A DNA stretch of 64,000 bases from assembly GCF_029212375.1 (NCBI RefSeq), contig NZ_JARGNU010000004.1, forward strand, positions 1 through 64,000, read 5' to 3'. The notes below the pieces were generated by a model. It had not been told where the DNA came from, made no database searches, and saw only the letters and a program-made list of their open reading frames with translations. Source of the stretch: Zhongshania sp. Lineage in GTDB: Bacteria; Pseudomonadota; Gammaproteobacteria; Pseudomonadales; Spongiibacteraceae. Position 1 is the stretch's first letter; each line of letters starts with the position of its first letter. The position numbers were made by a program, and so were the translations under genes. Positions 50,537-60,209 of the stretch are shown here, piece after piece.

Positions 50537-52837
50537 TTAGTAGCTGTATTCAATGCCTAGGCCATACATACGCGGAGGAGCATAAGATTCACCCACACCA
50601 AAGTCCTGACGGAACTTTTGCAAATGACTTACTTCATTGTTCAGGTTAGAACCCCAAGCATACAGCTTAAGATTGGTCTCGGGATCAAATAAGCTGGCAC
50701 GCGCGTTTGCTTTGACATACTCCTCTTCTGGTACGTTGTTGTTCGGGTTAAACCAGAAACCAGAGTTGTAGTAGGCGCCGACGCCAACTTCACCTTCGAA
50801 GCGTGAAACAGTAAATGAGTAAGCGATATCTACTGTGCCGCTGAAATCAGGTGTACGAACCGTATCTTTACCGGAGCAATCGAAGGTCCGCTGTAAGCCT
50901 GTTTGCGGGTCGAAACCAGTACATTCAAACTCTGCATACTCACCTTGCAACCAAGTTCCGGCAAAGGTCATTCGCAAGCCATCAATTAAACCGGTGTAGG
51001 TGATTTCAGCTTCGGCACCTTTAACGGTGTATTCAGAGGCATTCTCTAGACGGGTTACACCGCCACTTGCTAACGATAGTATCTGTGAGTGACCATTTTT
51101 AACGGTTGTCGTAAATGCCGCTAAATTTGTCCGCAAATCACCATCAAACCAATCTGCCTTTAAGCCAATCTCGTGAGACTCAGCTTCTTCTGGTTCAATT
51201 GCTTCTGGGGCTGCGTTGATGTTAAGTGCATTATAGTTACCGGACTTAAAGCCAGTTGTGTAGCTATAATAAACCATCGACGTATCGTTGTAGCGCCAGT
51301 CAACACCTGCGCTCGGGTTGAAGTCTGTCCACGTTGTCGATTCAGAAGGGTAGTCGAATGCGCGAATGTAATTGGTTGAGCCAATTAATGGCAGTCCCTG
51401 TGCGCGTGCATCTACCCACGACTCGGTGATTTCGCGCGTCTCATCGGAGTAGCGGCCACCAATTCGAGCGGAGATAGAGTCGGTTATGTCGAAAGTGAAC
51501 TCAGCGTAAGCAGCGAAAGCGTCGGTTTGAACGCCACCGTATAATACGGCGTTAACCGTTTCGGTGTCGGATAGGCCGAGCGCACCCAGTCCTAGCTTGC
51601 TTACTAATGTATTTAGTGCGTTCAGATCAATACCTGTGGCGCCATCAACAACAGCAACTGCGTCAACATAGATCGGAGTGCGCTGGTCTTTAAAGGTATC
51701 CTCAAGATAGATACCGCCAACCCATGAGAACCAATCTGGACCCCAGTCAGTAGAGTTGAAAACAAACTCGACTGAATCTGTGTCGGCAGTGTTTGGAACG
51801 GCCTCGATAATAAGTACTTTCTCTTGAGATAGATCGAAATCCCAATAGATGTTACTGAAAAATTCGGTATGACCAAACAATACCTTGGTGTTCACGTATT
51901 CGGTGAGAATATCAAAAGAGATTTGGCTAGAAACCGACTCCATCTCTGTGAACACTTCGGTGCCCACACCGGTTTCCCATGGGTCGTCATTTTCAGTTAA
52001 CAGTGCTTTGAATGCTGGGCTAACTTCTGAGTTAGTTAATGGAACGCCGTCAGCTGATGAATGGCGTATTTTATAGGTGCTGGCGTTAACTTCTAACCAG
52101 TCAGCTGGCTGCCAACGAGCAGCGAATTTATAGCCGCGGTCATCGTAATCTTTATGCTTTTGGCTAGGGTCTGGCGTGTAGGTTAGGTAGGTTTCGCGAT
52201 TGGTGTACATACCTGAAATGCCAACAGCAAAATTATCGCCGATAGGGCCAGACAAATGCGCTTTGCCCTTCAGTAGGTTGAAGTTACCGCCTTCCACGCC
52301 AACAATGGCCTCTACGTCTTGATATGACGGTTTTTTAGTTTCAACTACGATGGCACCACCCACTGCATTACGACCGTAGAGTGTACCTTGTGGACCTTTT
52401 AGAACGTTTACGGATTCAACTACGCCCAGTGACTGTGCTTGGCTGGATGTATAGGTTATATACAAGCCGTCCATATAGGTCGCAACGCTGGAGTCAATTG
52501 GCCCTTGGAATGCGTCTGAACCGATACCGCGCAGGAATATCAAGCTGTAACTGGCCATCTCGGTCACAATCAGACCTGGCGTTACATTCTGTAAGTCCTT
52601 GATATCCGAAATACCTTTAGCGTTCAGCTCTTCGCCACTGTATGCAGCAATACTGGTAGAAACGTCCTGTGCGTTGGCAGACATTTTCCGTGCGGTAACT
52701 ACAACTTCTTCTAGGCTGTTTTTACTGAAACTTAAAGACGAGCCCAGCGACATGGCAATAAACAAGCCAATTGCGTGCGCTCCTACAGATTTTCCCGCAC
52801 TGGCTGAAATTCCTGTGCTACTTGATTTTGTTATCAT
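50537..52837 (-). CDS. TonB-dependent outer-membrane receptor
   Basis: 766 residues. Signal segment in residues 1-38, TonB-box-like EEVVVTARK near residue 43, plug domain with DLQNVTPGLIV, FLRGIGSDAF and LKGPQGTLYGRNAVGGAI, then a 22-strand-type barrel ending in GLGIEYSY (terminal aromatic). Closest in character to receptors of lipid, steroid or aromatic catabolism loci rather than siderophore receptors; no Fur box was noticed. GAGGTGAGG site at the start. Two operator-like motifs lie upstream. Confidence 0.95.
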   Translation of the reverse strand: MITKSSSTGISASAGKSVGAHAIGLFIAMSLGSSLSFSKNSLEEVVVTARKMSANAQDVSTSIAAYSGEELNAKGISDIKDLQNVTPGLIVTEMASYSLIFLRGIGSDAFQGPIDSSVATYMDGLYITYTSSQAQSLGVVESVNVLKGPQGTLYGRNAVGGAIVVETKKPSYQDVEAIVGVEGGNFNLLKGKAHLSGPIGDNFAVGISGMYTNRETYLTYTPDPSQKHKDYDDRGYKFAARWQPADWLEVNASTYKIRHSSADGVPLTNSEVSPAFKALLTENDDPWETGVGTEVFTEMESVSSQISFDILTEYVNTKVLFGHTEFFSNIYWDFDLSQEKVLIIEAVPNTADTDSVEFVFNSTDWGPDWFSWVGGIYLEDTFKDQRTPIYVDAVAVVDGATGIDLNALNTLVSKLGLGALGLSDTETVNAVLYGGVQTDAFAAYAEFTFDITDSISARIGGRYSDETREITESWVDARAQGLPLIGSTNYIRAFDYPSESTTWTDFNPSAGVDWRYNDTSMVYYSYTTGFKSGNYNALNINAAPEAIEPEEAESHEIGLKADWFDGDLRTNLAAFTTTVKNGHSQILSLASGGVTRLENASEYTVKGAEAEITYTGLIDGLRMTFAGTWLQGEYAEFECTGFDPQTGLQRTFDCSGKDTVRTPDFSGTVDIAYSFTVSRFEGEVGVGAYYNSGFWFNPNNNVPEEEYVKANARASLFDPETNLKLYAWGSNLNNEVSHLQKFRQDFGVGESYAPPRMYGLGIEYSY

Positions 52838-52994
52838 TAACCCTCACCTCGATAAGCGTACCGCACTCTTAGTTGCAGTAATTTTGATGCAATTTTATCT
52901 ATAGAAACGAGCCAAATTAGCCTTAAATTACACCTAGCTTATTTTCTCAGTAATTCGAGACAGCATAAGGTTCGTCTGCGCCTAATTTAACGCT

Positions 52995-53012
52995 ATTGAT
53001 TTGAGAGTCAAT
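52995..53012. promoter_or_regulatory. Operator-like motif, copy 2 (TonB receptor promoter)
   Basis: ATTGATTTGAGAGTCAAT, same 18-bp layout as the copy before the PF10118 gene. It lies about 160 bp upstream of the receptor start codon. Confidence 0.5.
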
Positions 53013-53162
53013 AGAGTTGTCTCGTAATCGCGTGAGCAATACACCTGTTTAGCTTGTGGTTATTGTCTGCTGGGTAGTTAGATGTGTTTATAAGTCATTG
53101 TTTTTTTGGAAATAAATATCAAGAAGTAATAAGGTTTTATTTTTTTGCCGAGGGCAAAATAT

Positions 53163-53180
53163 ATTGATCTCGAGGTCAGC
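53163..53180. promoter_or_regulatory. Operator-like motif, copy 3 (TonB receptor upstream)
   Basis: ATTGATCTCGAGGTCAGC, a slightly weaker right arm but followed by AACGGT exactly as copy 1. About 330 bp upstream of the receptor start. Confidence 0.45.
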
Positions 53181-53681
53181 AACGGTATTGCTGTTCACTC
53201 AATAGTGCATAGGGCTGCAGGGTTTTACGTTTAATTCCGTGACGGAGTCCACACACTTTGCGTGTGTTTTTAACTTGGGCGTCTGAAGATGCTTGGGTTA
53301 TATTTTATTGTGCGTGGTCGCTGCCCAATAATTTTGGAGTAGATATAGCTGTTGGCCACGGGAGTGCCGAGTTGTATTTTACATTATCGCTCGGCTCGGG
53401 AGAGTTTAGCTTGAGTGCCAATACTGCTGGCAATTACTCAATTATTTCCATTTAGTGAAATTCTCCTTATAAAACACAAAAATGCCTTGTTATCATGAGG
53501 TTGCTTTTGATTCGGTAACGCTTAATGCCAGCCTCGTCAGTATCGCTTAGCCGTCAAATCCGTCGGTCTGTTATTAATAGCTAAGTTGGGGCCGTCGCAG
53601 GTTTGTTTTTGAGGTTTCCCCGTTCGCTAGCCTCGGTTACAATGAACCCAATTCTAATTTTAGTGTGATGAGTCTGAAAAA

Positions 53682-53738
53682 ATGGTGCATAAGGCCCGCA
53701 TAACACCGCTGAGTGATTGCCGTCGATGGCGATGGTAG
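53682..53738 (+). CDS. trpL: Candidate trp leader peptide
   Basis: An 18-codon frame, ATG 53682 to TAG 53736-53738, reading MVHKARITPLSDCRRWRW with two TGG codons in the last three positions. It ends 51 bp before trpE. Trp codons at the very end of a short leader frame are the hallmark of transcription attenuation, known for trpE in pseudomonads and enterics. A terminator hairpin with a long U-run is not obvious downstream; a weak stem GCTATTGC/GCAA-TAGC is at 53738-53759. The ribosome site is poor. Confidence 0.5.
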   Translation: MVHKARITPLSDCRRWRW

Positions 53739-53789
53739 CTATTGCAGACGCAAATTAGCCAGCCAACCCACCATTTTCAAGGAATTATC

Positions 53790-55286
53790 ATGCAAGCCCA
53801 GCGATATAATGAACTGGCGCAGCAAAGCTATAACCGTATTCCGGTTTACCGCGATGTGCTCGCCGACCTCGATACCCCACTTAGTGCCTACCTGAAACTC
53901 GCCGCCGAGCCTTATAGTTTTCTATTTGAGTCTGTTCACGGCGGTGAAAAATGGGGGCGTTACTCCATTATCGGCCTTGGCGCTCGCACCGTATTACGGG
54001 CCGAGGGCTTAAAGGTCACGATTCACCGCGACGGTAAGCTCATTGAGTCTCACCACTGCGAAGATCCGCTGGCCTTTGTCGAAGCCTTTCAGGCACGCTA
54101 TCAAGTACCCGACTTAGATGAACTGCCAGCTTTTTACGGCGGCTTGGTTGGCTACTTCGCCTACGATTGCGTGCGTTATATCGAACCCAAGTTGATGGCC
54201 ACCACCCCACCAGATGTGCTCGGTACACCAGATATCCTATTAATGGTGTCTGAAGAGCTGCTGGTTTTCGATAACCTGTCGGGCATCGTCAAAATTATTA
54301 CCCACGCTGATCCGGCAGACAGTAATGCTTACGGCAAGGCCCAAGAACGATTGGATTCCTACGAGCAGATGCTCCGCGGTTTGTCGCCCATGCTGCCGAC
54401 CTTGAACTTAGAGGCCGATGGCGTTGCTGAAACCGACTTTGTATCGAGCTTTGGTGAGGATAAGTTCAAAGAAGTGGTCGAGAAAGTACGAGATTACGTA
54501 CTGGCCGGCGACACCATGCAGGTGGTCTTATCTCAGCGACTAAGTATTCCTTTTAATGCCTCGCCGCTGAATTTTTACCGTGCTCTGCGTCACCTTAATC
54601 CTTCGCCCTATATGTACTACCTTAATTTGGAAGATTTCCATATTGTTGGTTCCTCGCCAGAAATTTTAGCGCGGCTAGAAGACGGTGAAGTTACGGTGCG
54701 GCCCATAGCTGGCACTCGCCGTCGTGGCCACAACGACGCAGAAGATCTCGAGCTCGAGAAGGAGTTGTTGGCGGACCCCAAAGAAATTGCCGAGCATTTA
54801 ATGCTTATCGATTTGGGCCGCAATGATGCTGGCCGTGTCGCCAAAACCGGTACTGTTGAGCTTAGCGATAAAATGGTGGTTGAGCGCTACTCCCACGTGA
54901 TGCATATCGTGTCCAATGTGCGCGCCCAGGTGCGCGATGATATTACCGCGATGGATGTGCTGCGCGCGACCCTGCCGGCGGGCACCTTGAGCGGCGCACC
55001 GAAGGTGCGGGCCATGGAAATCATCGACGAATTAGAACCCGTTAAGCGCGGCGTATATGGCGGCGCGGTGGGCTATTTAAGCTGGAACGGCAATATGGAT
55101 ACCGCCATCGCCATCCGTACTGCGGTTATAAAAGATGGTCAGCTTCATATTCAGGCCGGTGCCGGTATCGTTGCCGACTCCCAGCCGCGCTTGGAATGGA
55201 AAGAAACCATGAATAAGGCGCGGGCGGTATTTAAGGCGGCGTCTATGGTGCAGAGTGGTGTGGCTAATAAAGAGGAGGCGTCATAA
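53790..55286 (+). CDS. trpE: Anthranilate synthase component I
   Basis: 498 residues from ATG 53790 (AAGGAA site). Feedback-type N-terminus [15 protein letters not shown] (Trp-binding LxxxxxSxLES-like region), and the catalytic core [51 protein letters not shown] and [17 protein letters not shown]. It makes anthranilate from chorismate with ammonia from TrpG. First gene of trpEGDC; stop and trpG start overlap as TAATG. Confidence 0.98.
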   Translation: MQAQRYNELAQQSYNRIPVYRDVLADLDTPLSAYLKLAAEPYSFLFESVHGGEKWGRYSIIGLGARTVLRAEGLKVTIHRDGKLIESHHCEDPLAFVEAFQARYQVPDLDELPAFYGGLVGYFAYDCVRYIEPKLMATTPPDVLGTPDILLMVSEELLVFDNLSGIVKIITHADPADSNAYGKAQERLDSYEQMLRGLSPMLPTLNLEADGVAETDFVSSFGEDKFKEVVEKVRDYVLAGDTMQVVLSQRLSIPFNASPLNFYRALRHLNPSPYMYYLNLEDFHIVGSSPEILARLEDGEVTVRPIAGTRRRGHNDAEDLELEKELLADPKEIAEHLMLIDLGRNDAGRVAKTGTVELSDKMVVERYSHVMHIVSNVRAQVRDDITAMDVLRATLPAGTLSGAPKVRAMEIIDELEPVKRGVYGGAVGYLSWNGNMDTAIAIRTAVIKDGQLHIQAGAGIVADSQPRLEWKETMNKARAVFKAASMVQSGVANKEEAS

Positions 55287-55870
55287 TGTTATTAATGATC
55301 GATAATTACGACTCCTTTACCTATAACGTGGTGCAATATTTTGCCGAATTGGGCGCCGAGGTCAAAGTTGTGCGCAATGACGAGGTGAGCGTGGCGGATA
55401 TTCGCGTCATGGCGCCTAGTCATTTGGTGATCTCGCCAGGGCCCTGTACGCCAAACGAAGCGGGTATTTCCATGGCCGCCATCGAAGCCTTTGCCGGCGA
55501 AATCCCAATCTTGGGGGTTTGCCTTGGCCATCAAAGTATTGGCCAGGTGTTTGGCGGAAAAATCGTGCGTGCGCGCCAGGTGATGCACGGCAAAACCTCG
55601 CCGATGCACCACCACAATAGCGGTGTGTTCACGGGTTTAAATAACCCCTTGGTCGCAACTCGTTACCACTCTTTGGTTATTGAAAAAGCAAGTTTGCCAG
55701 ACTGTTTGGAAATCACCTCGTGGACGCAGTTAGACGACGGCAGTGTTGACGAGATTATGGGTGTGCGTCATAAAACCCTTGATATAGAGGGTGTACAATT
55801 TCACCCAGAGTCGATTTTGTCTGAGCAAGGCCACGAACTGTTTAAGAACTTTTTGGAGCGCGGCGTATGA
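55286..55870 (+). CDS. trpG: Anthranilate synthase component II (glutamine amidotransferase)
   Basis: 194 residues, class I amidotransferase. [16 protein letters not shown] opening, oxyanion [13 protein letters not shown], nucleophile Cys in [11 protein letters not shown], and His-Glu in [10 protein letters not shown]. It feeds ammonia to TrpE and may also serve PabB, as in many bacteria with one amidotransferase. Overlaps trpE by 1 bp and trpD by 4 bp (ATGA). Confidence 0.98.
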   Translation: MLLMIDNYDSFTYNVVQYFAELGAEVKVVRNDEVSVADIRVMAPSHLVISPGPCTPNEAGISMAAIEAFAGEIPILGVCLGHQSIGQVFGGKIVRARQVMHGKTSPMHHHNSGVFTGLNNPLVATRYHSLVIEKASLPDCLEITSWTQLDDGSVDEIMGVRHKTLDIEGVQFHPESILSEQGHELFKNFLERGV

Positions 55871-56922
55871 GCATGACGATTAAAGAAGCTTTGGGTCGGG
55901 TTATTCAGCACCTGAGTTTGACGACCGAAGAAATGGCGTCGGTTATGCGCGAAATCATGACCGGCCAGTGCAGTGACGCCCAGATTGCCGCGTTTTTGAT
56001 TGCCCTGCGCATGAAGAGTGAGAGCATCGACGAAATTGAAGGCGCAGCAAGAGTAATGCGCGAGCTGGCTGTGCCAGTTGATATTAGTGGTCTGCACCAT
56101 GTGGTAGACATCGTCGGCACGGGTGGCGACGGTGCCAATTTGTTTAATGTGTCCTCGGCCAGCACCTTTGTTATAGCGGCGGCGGGAGCGCGGGTTGCCA
56201 AACACGGCAATCGTTCGGTTTCTTCTAAAAGCGGTAGCGCCGACTTGTTAGAGACGGCGGGAATTCAGCTCGATTTGAATGCCGAGCAAGTGGCGCGCTG
56301 CATTCGCGAGGTTGGTGTAGGCTTTATATTTGCGGTTAATCACCACAAGGCGATGAAATACGCGATTGGTGTGCGCCGCGAAATCGCCCAGCGCACTATT
56401 TTTAATATCCTTGGTCCGTTAACTAACCCTGCCGGCGTTACGCGCTTGGTGTTGGGGGTGTTTAGCTCGGAATTGTGTCGGCCCTTAGCTGAGGTGTTGA
56501 AGCGCCTTGGCGCTGAGCATGTGATGGTTGTGCATGCTAAAGACGGTTTAGACGAGATTAGCCTAGCCAGCGCCACCGAAGTTGCCGAATTGAAAGACGG
56601 CGTGATTACTGAATATTTACTAAGCCCAGAGGATGTAGGGATCGCGAGCCAGAGTTTAGTGGGTTTAGACGTGGCGGATAGCGCTGAATCGCTGGCGTTG
56701 ATTCGCGATGCGCTGGGTAAGCGCAGCACCGACGCGGCGAAGAAGGCGGCAGATATGATTGCCCTAAACGCCGGTGCCGCGCTGTACGTGGCGGGTGTGG
56801 CGACTAGTCTTAAAAATGGCGTCGCGCTGGCCGAAGACACCATTCACGGTGGTCAGGCACTAGAAAAAATGGGCGAGTTAGCCGCCTTTAGTCAAGGCTT
56901 GGTTGGCGGAGCACCGCAATGA
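55867..56922 (+). CDS. trpD: Anthranilate phosphoribosyltransferase
   Basis: 351 residues. PRPP-binding [55 protein letters not shown] and LGPLTNPAG are the family blocks. It joins anthranilate to PRPP. Starts on ATGA overlap with trpG and ends on ATGA overlap with trpC. Confidence 0.98.
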   Translation: MSMTIKEALGRVIQHLSLTTEEMASVMREIMTGQCSDAQIAAFLIALRMKSESIDEIEGAARVMRELAVPVDISGLHHVVDIVGTGGDGANLFNVSSASTFVIAAAGARVAKHGNRSVSSKSGSADLLETAGIQLDLNAEQVARCIREVGVGFIFAVNHHKAMKYAIGVRREIAQRTIFNILGPLTNPAGVTRLVLGVFSSELCRPLAEVLKRLGAEHVMVVHAKDGLDEISLASATEVAELKDGVITEYLLSPEDVGIASQSLVGLDVADSAESLALIRDALGKRSTDAAKKAADMIALNAGAALYVAGVATSLKNGVALAEDTIHGGQALEKMGELAAFSQGLVGGAPQ

Positions 56923-57725
56923 GTTCAGCATTAAATACCCCCACCATTTTAAAAAAAATAATCGACCGCAAGCGCGAAGAAGTCGCCGAGCGCAGCGCCA
57001 AGGTGTCGATTGCCATGCTCAAAGAGCAGATTAAAACGGCCTCTGCACCGCGGGGTTTTGTGCGGGCGATGGAGGCTAAGTTGGCGGCTGGGCAGTCGGC
57101 GGTCATTGCCGAGATTAAAAAAGCCTCGCCGTCTAAGGGCGTAATTCGCGAGGATTTTCATCCCGCTGAGATTGCGGCAAGTTATGAGCGCGGTGGCGCG
57201 GCGTGTTTGTCGGTACTCACTGATGCTGATTTTTTTCAGGGTTGCGAGGCGTATTTGCAACAGGCGCGTGCGGCGTGCTCGCTACCCGTAATACGCAAAG
57301 ATTTTATTGTCGATCCCTATCAGGTCTATGAGGCGCGGGCGATTGGCGCCGACTGCATATTGTTGATTGCTGCGGCGCTAAATGATACCGATATGGCGAG
57401 CTTGAATTCGCTAGCAGCGGAGCTGGGCTTGGACGTGCTGATTGAAGTACATAACGCCGAAGAGTTGGCGCGTACTTTACCGTTGGGCAATCGCTTGGTG
57501 GGCATTAATAACCGCAATTTGCATAATTTTGAAACCACCCTGCAAACTACCTTTGATTTACTGGCCGATATTGGCAGTGAGTTTTTGGTGGTAACCGAGA
57601 GCAGTATCCACACTGCAGTGGATGTTGCGGCGATGCGCAGCAAAGGTGTTAATGCATTTTTGGTGGGCGAGGCATTTATGCGCGCCGAAGAACCGGGTGC
57701 CAAATTAGCGGAACTGTTTAGCTGA
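56919..57725 (+). CDS. trpC: Indole-3-glycerol phosphate synthase
   Basis: 268 residues, TIM barrel. [19 protein letters not shown] (catalytic Glu/Lys), [55 protein letters not shown] and the closing VTESSI and [14 protein letters not shown]. Not fused to TrpF. Ends the trp operon; trpF, trpB and trpA are elsewhere. Confidence 0.98.
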   Translation: MSSALNTPTILKKIIDRKREEVAERSAKVSIAMLKEQIKTASAPRGFVRAMEAKLAAGQSAVIAEIKKASPSKGVIREDFHPAEIAASYERGGAACLSVLTDADFFQGCEAYLQQARAACSLPVIRKDFIVDPYQVYEARAIGADCILLIAAALNDTDMASLNSLAAELGLDVLIEVHNAEELARTLPLGNRLVGINNRNLHNFETTLQTTFDLLADIGSEFLVVTESSIHTAVDVAAMRSKGVNAFLVGEAFMRAEEPGAKLAELFS

Positions 57726-57740
57726 GAAGTTGGATAAGTA

Positions 57741-57802
57741 GCAAAAAGTGCTAAGACAGGTGCTTCGCAATGGGGGGTAGATGCGATTAGCACTCGCTTT
57801 TG
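57741..57802. terminator. Imperfect long inverted repeat between trpC and crp/vfr
   Basis: GCAAAAAGTGCTAA on the left pairs with TTAGCACT...TTTTGC on the right (8-bp perfect core AGTGCTAA/TTAGCACT at 57747-57754 and 57787-57794). It lies between convergent genes and may end both transcripts, though the loop is long (32 nt). Confidence 0.45.
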
Positions 57803-57823
57803 CATCTCCCGTTTCCCGTCCAG
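57794..57823. repeat. Dispersed repeat fragment (ACGGGAGAYGCAAAA-like)
   Basis: The minus strand here reads ACGGGAAACGGGAGATGCAAAA, closely matching the element at 59457-59516. Both lie in short gaps next to gene ends, as intergenic repeats do. Confidence 0.4.
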
Positions 57824-57835
57824 TATTAAGCAAAC

Positions 57836-58474
57836 CTAGCGTGTGCCAAATACCACCATAGTTTTGCCTTTCACATTGACTAGTCCCTGATCTTCTAGGG
57901 TTTTTAGTACTCTGCCCACCATTTCGCGTGAACAGCCAACAATGCGGCCGATTTCTTGGCGGGTAATTTTAATCTGCATGCCGTCGGGGTGGGTCATTGC
58001 ATCGGGTTGTTTGCACAAGTCGAGCAGGGTGCGGGCCACGCGGCCGGTAACGTCGAGAAAGGCTAGGTCACCCACTTTGCGGGTAGTTAAGCGCAGGCGT
58101 TTGGCCATTTGGCGACCCAAAGCCAGTAAAATATCGGGGTACTGCTCGCTGAGTTCGCGAAATTTACTGTAGCTAATTTCTGCAATTTCGCATTCGGTGC
58201 GGCTTTTTACTAATGCACTGCGGGTGCTTGGGCTGTCTTCGTCGAATACACCCATTTCGCCAAAAAAATCACCTTTGTTTAAGTAGGCAACAATCATTTC
58301 GCGACCTTCGTCGTCTTCTATGATAACGGTGACCGAGCCCTCAGTAATGTAAAACAGCGCGTCACTGGCGTCGCCAGCGTAGATTAGGGTGCTTTTACTT
58401 GGGTAGCGGCGGCGGTGGCAATGGCCCAAGAAGCCTTCGAGATTTGCGATTTCTGGTTTTAGCGGGTTCAGCAC
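57836..58474 (-). CDS. crp: cAMP receptor protein (Crp/Vfr)
   Basis: 212 residues. N-terminal cyclic-nucleotide domain with [12 protein letters not shown] and the phosphate-binding RSALVKS loop, long C-helix [20 protein letters not shown], and C-terminal [28 protein letters not shown] with the Arg-Glu recognition helix of CRP. In pseudomonad relatives this gene is vfr and neighbours trpC and OsmC, exactly as here. GTG start. Confidence 0.96.
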   Translation of the reverse strand: MLNPLKPEIANLEGFLGHCHRRRYPSKSTLIYAGDASDALFYITEGSVTVIIEDDEGREMIVAYLNKGDFFGEMGVFDEDSPSTRSALVKSRTECEIAEISYSKFRELSEQYPDILLALGRQMAKRLRLTTRKVGDLAFLDVTGRVARTLLDLCKQPDAMTHPDGMQIKITRQEIGRIVGCSREMVGRVLKTLEDQGLVNVKGKTMVVFGTR

Positions 58475-58623
58475 GGTTGTGGGGTCTCTTGATCAAGCAG
58501 AATGTCCAATGCGTGTGTAAGCAAGCCAGCTAAGTATGAACTGCTTTGCTGGCGATGGCGAGCCTGAATCCTAGGGTCTGTGGTAAGCTTATGGCAAATT
58601 TATAGTGTTGTTAAGAGGATACA

Positions 58624-59046
58624 ATGAAAGCAACAGTTAAGTGGGTTGATGGCGCAATGTTTCTGGCGGAGTCCGGCAGTGGCCACTCGGTTGTCATGGA
58701 TGGCCCAGAAGATCACGGCGGTCGCAATATGGGCGTGCGCCCTATGGAAATGTTGCTATTGGGTATGGGCGGCTGCGCCTCCTTTGATGTGATGAGTATG
58801 CTTAAAAAGTCGCGCCAAGATGTAAGTGATTGTCGCTGTGAATTACAGGCCGAGCGCGCCGACGCCGTGCCAGCGGTGTTTACCAAGATTCACCTGCACT
58901 TTGTGGTGAGTGGCAAGGGGCTGAAAGAAGCGCATGTTAAACGCGCGGTTGAACTCTCGGCTGAAAAATACTGCTCTGCCTCCATTATGATGGAAGCGGC
59001 TGGCGTAGATGTGAGCCACAGCTACGAGATAGCGGGCGAGGAGTAG
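58624..59046 (+). CDS. OsmC/Ohr family protein (YhfA type)
   Basis: 140 residues. The two redox cysteines are in GMGGCASFDVMSML and EKYCSASIMM; RNMGVRPMEMLLL fits the family. It is the OsmC-type protein classically found beside crp, probably reducing organic hydroperoxides, though YhfA has no proven role. Divergent from crp; the VOC gene follows by 2 bp, so they form an operon. Confidence 0.9.
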   Translation: MKATVKWVDGAMFLAESGSGHSVVMDGPEDHGGRNMGVRPMEMLLLGMGGCASFDVMSMLKKSRQDVSDCRCELQAERADAVPAVFTKIHLHFVVSGKGLKEAHVKRAVELSAEKYCSASIMMEAAGVDVSHSYEIAGEE

Positions 59047-59048
59047 TC

Positions 59049-59456
59049 ATGTTAAGCCGGCCGAAAGCCCATGCGGGTATGCGACATATTGCATTGTTTA
59101 TTGCGAAATTCGATGAAACCCTGCACTTTTATACCGAGCTATTGGGCATGCGGATTGAGTGGCGGCCAGACCCAGATAATATCTATTTGTGCTCCGGCTG
59201 CGACAATCTCGCCCTGCATCGCTATCAGGGCGGGGAGCGACCTTTAGCTGGGCAGCGCTTAGATCATATTGGTTTTATTATCGACAGCCCCGACGATGTC
59301 GATGCTTGGCACGCGTTTCTGCTCGAGAATGGCGTGGCAATTAAAGCTGAGCCCCGCACTCATCGCGACGGCGCGCGCAGTTTTTACTGTTTGGATCCCG
59401 ACGGTAATTTGGTGCAGATGATTTATCATCCGCCGATAAGCGGCAGGGGTGCTTGA
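59049..59456 (+). CDS. VOC/glyoxalase superfamily protein
   Basis: 135 residues, two beta-alpha-beta-beta-beta repeats. Metal-ligand candidates: His in MRHIALFI, His in LDHIGFII and Glu/Gln position near GNLVQMIYH; YTELLGMRIEWRPDPDN is a typical first repeat. Substrate unknown (glyoxalase I, ring-cleavage or antibiotic-resistance activities share the fold). Two bp after the OsmC gene, with which it is probably co-expressed. Confidence 0.85.
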   Translation: MLSRPKAHAGMRHIALFIAKFDETLHFYTELLGMRIEWRPDPDNIYLCSGCDNLALHRYQGGERPLAGQRLDHIGFIIDSPDDVDAWHAFLLENGVAIKAEPRTHRDGARSFYCLDPDGNLVQMIYHPPISGRGA

Positions 59457-59516
59457 CCGGAGACGGGAGACGCAAAAAATATGGGTGTATTGTTAAGCGT
59501 TTACCGTCTCCCGTAA
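59457..59516. repeat. Inverted repeat ACGGGAGACG...CGTCTCCCGT
   Basis: Perfect 10-bp arms at 59463-59472 and 59505-59514 with a 32-nt loop; a direct GGAGACGGGAGAC step is visible at the left arm. A related fragment is at 57794-57823. It looks like a small dispersed intergenic repeat and may also act as the terminator between the VOC gene and convergent coq7. Confidence 0.5.
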
Positions 59517-59531
59517 CGCGTATCCTGGCTT

Positions 59532-60173
59532 TTAAACGTAATACGTACTGCCTGTCATTACCTTCGCCATTAAACTCATCGCTTTTTTCACAGGGCTTGG
59601 AAAAACCTGCCCGCCGGCGGCGATCGCCATGGTGGCGTGGGCGGCTTCATCTTCTAGCATTTGGGTGATAATGGCGCGGGATTTTACGTCGTCTTCGGGT
59701 AGGGTTTCTAAGTGTTCGCGCAGGTGCGCGCAGACTTGGTCTTCGGTGGCGGCAACAAAGCCAAGGCTGATGCGGTCGCTGATTGCGCCAGCGGTTGCGC
59801 CGATGGCGAATGAGGCGATGTAGAAAAGTGGGTTGAGGTGGCTGGTGTGGCTGCCGAGTTCTTGCAGGCGTTGTTCGCACCACGCGAGGTGGTCTATTTC
59901 TTCGTTTGCCGCCTGTTCCATGGCTATTTTGACTGCGGCGTTTTTGGCGCTTAGGGCTTGGCCTTGGTAGAGGGCTTGGGCGCAAACCTCGCCGGTGTGA
60001 TTGATGCGCATTAGGCCGGCGGCGTGGCGGCGTTGCAAGTCTTCACTTTGCGACGCATTTAATGCGTGGCTGGGGTTGCTGCGCTTGGCAGTGGCGCTGC
60101 CTTTGGCCAGTGTTTTTAGGCTGCGATCGGCGCTCATTATGGCGCGGTCGAGCAGGGAATATTCGCGTGTCAT
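59532..60173 (-). CDS. coq7: 2-polyprenyl-3-methyl-6-methoxy-1,4-benzoquinone monooxygenase (Coq7)
   Basis: 213 residues from ATG 60173 with a GGAGG site. Di-iron ligands are visible in [37 protein letters not shown] and [12 protein letters not shown] (E-x2-H motifs). It hydroxylates demethoxyubiquinone in ubiquinone synthesis; this Coq7 form replaces UbiF in many gammaproteobacteria. It is beside crp/OsmC as in pseudomonads. Confidence 0.96.
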   Translation of the reverse strand: MTREYSLLDRAIMSADRSLKTLAKGSATAKRSNPSHALNASQSEDLQRRHAAGLMRINHTGEVCAQALYQGQALSAKNAAVKIAMEQAANEEIDHLAWCEQRLQELGSHTSHLNPLFYIASFAIGATAGAISDRISLGFVAATEDQVCAHLREHLETLPEDDVKSRAIITQMLEDEAAHATMAIAAGGQVFPSPVKKAMSLMAKVMTGSTYYV

Positions 60174-60209
60174 GGTGGATCCTCCGTGGCCTATTATACG
60201 CCACATTGG

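Larger units (their letters stand above)
52838..53681. other. 844-bp region between TonB receptor and trp leader
   Basis: Contains two operator-like motifs (copies 2 and 3) in its left part. A 65-codon frame at 53258-53455 starts with TTG, lacks a ribosome site and resembles no family, so I do not call it a gene. The right part, from 53460 to 53681, should hold the trp promoter, but no clear -35/-10 pair stood out. Confidence 0.5.

Noticed and set aside
53258-53455. 65-codon frame between the TonB receptor and trp leader
   Set aside because: TTG start, no ribosome site, no recognisable family and no hydrophobic pattern; more likely chance frame in a long intergenic region.
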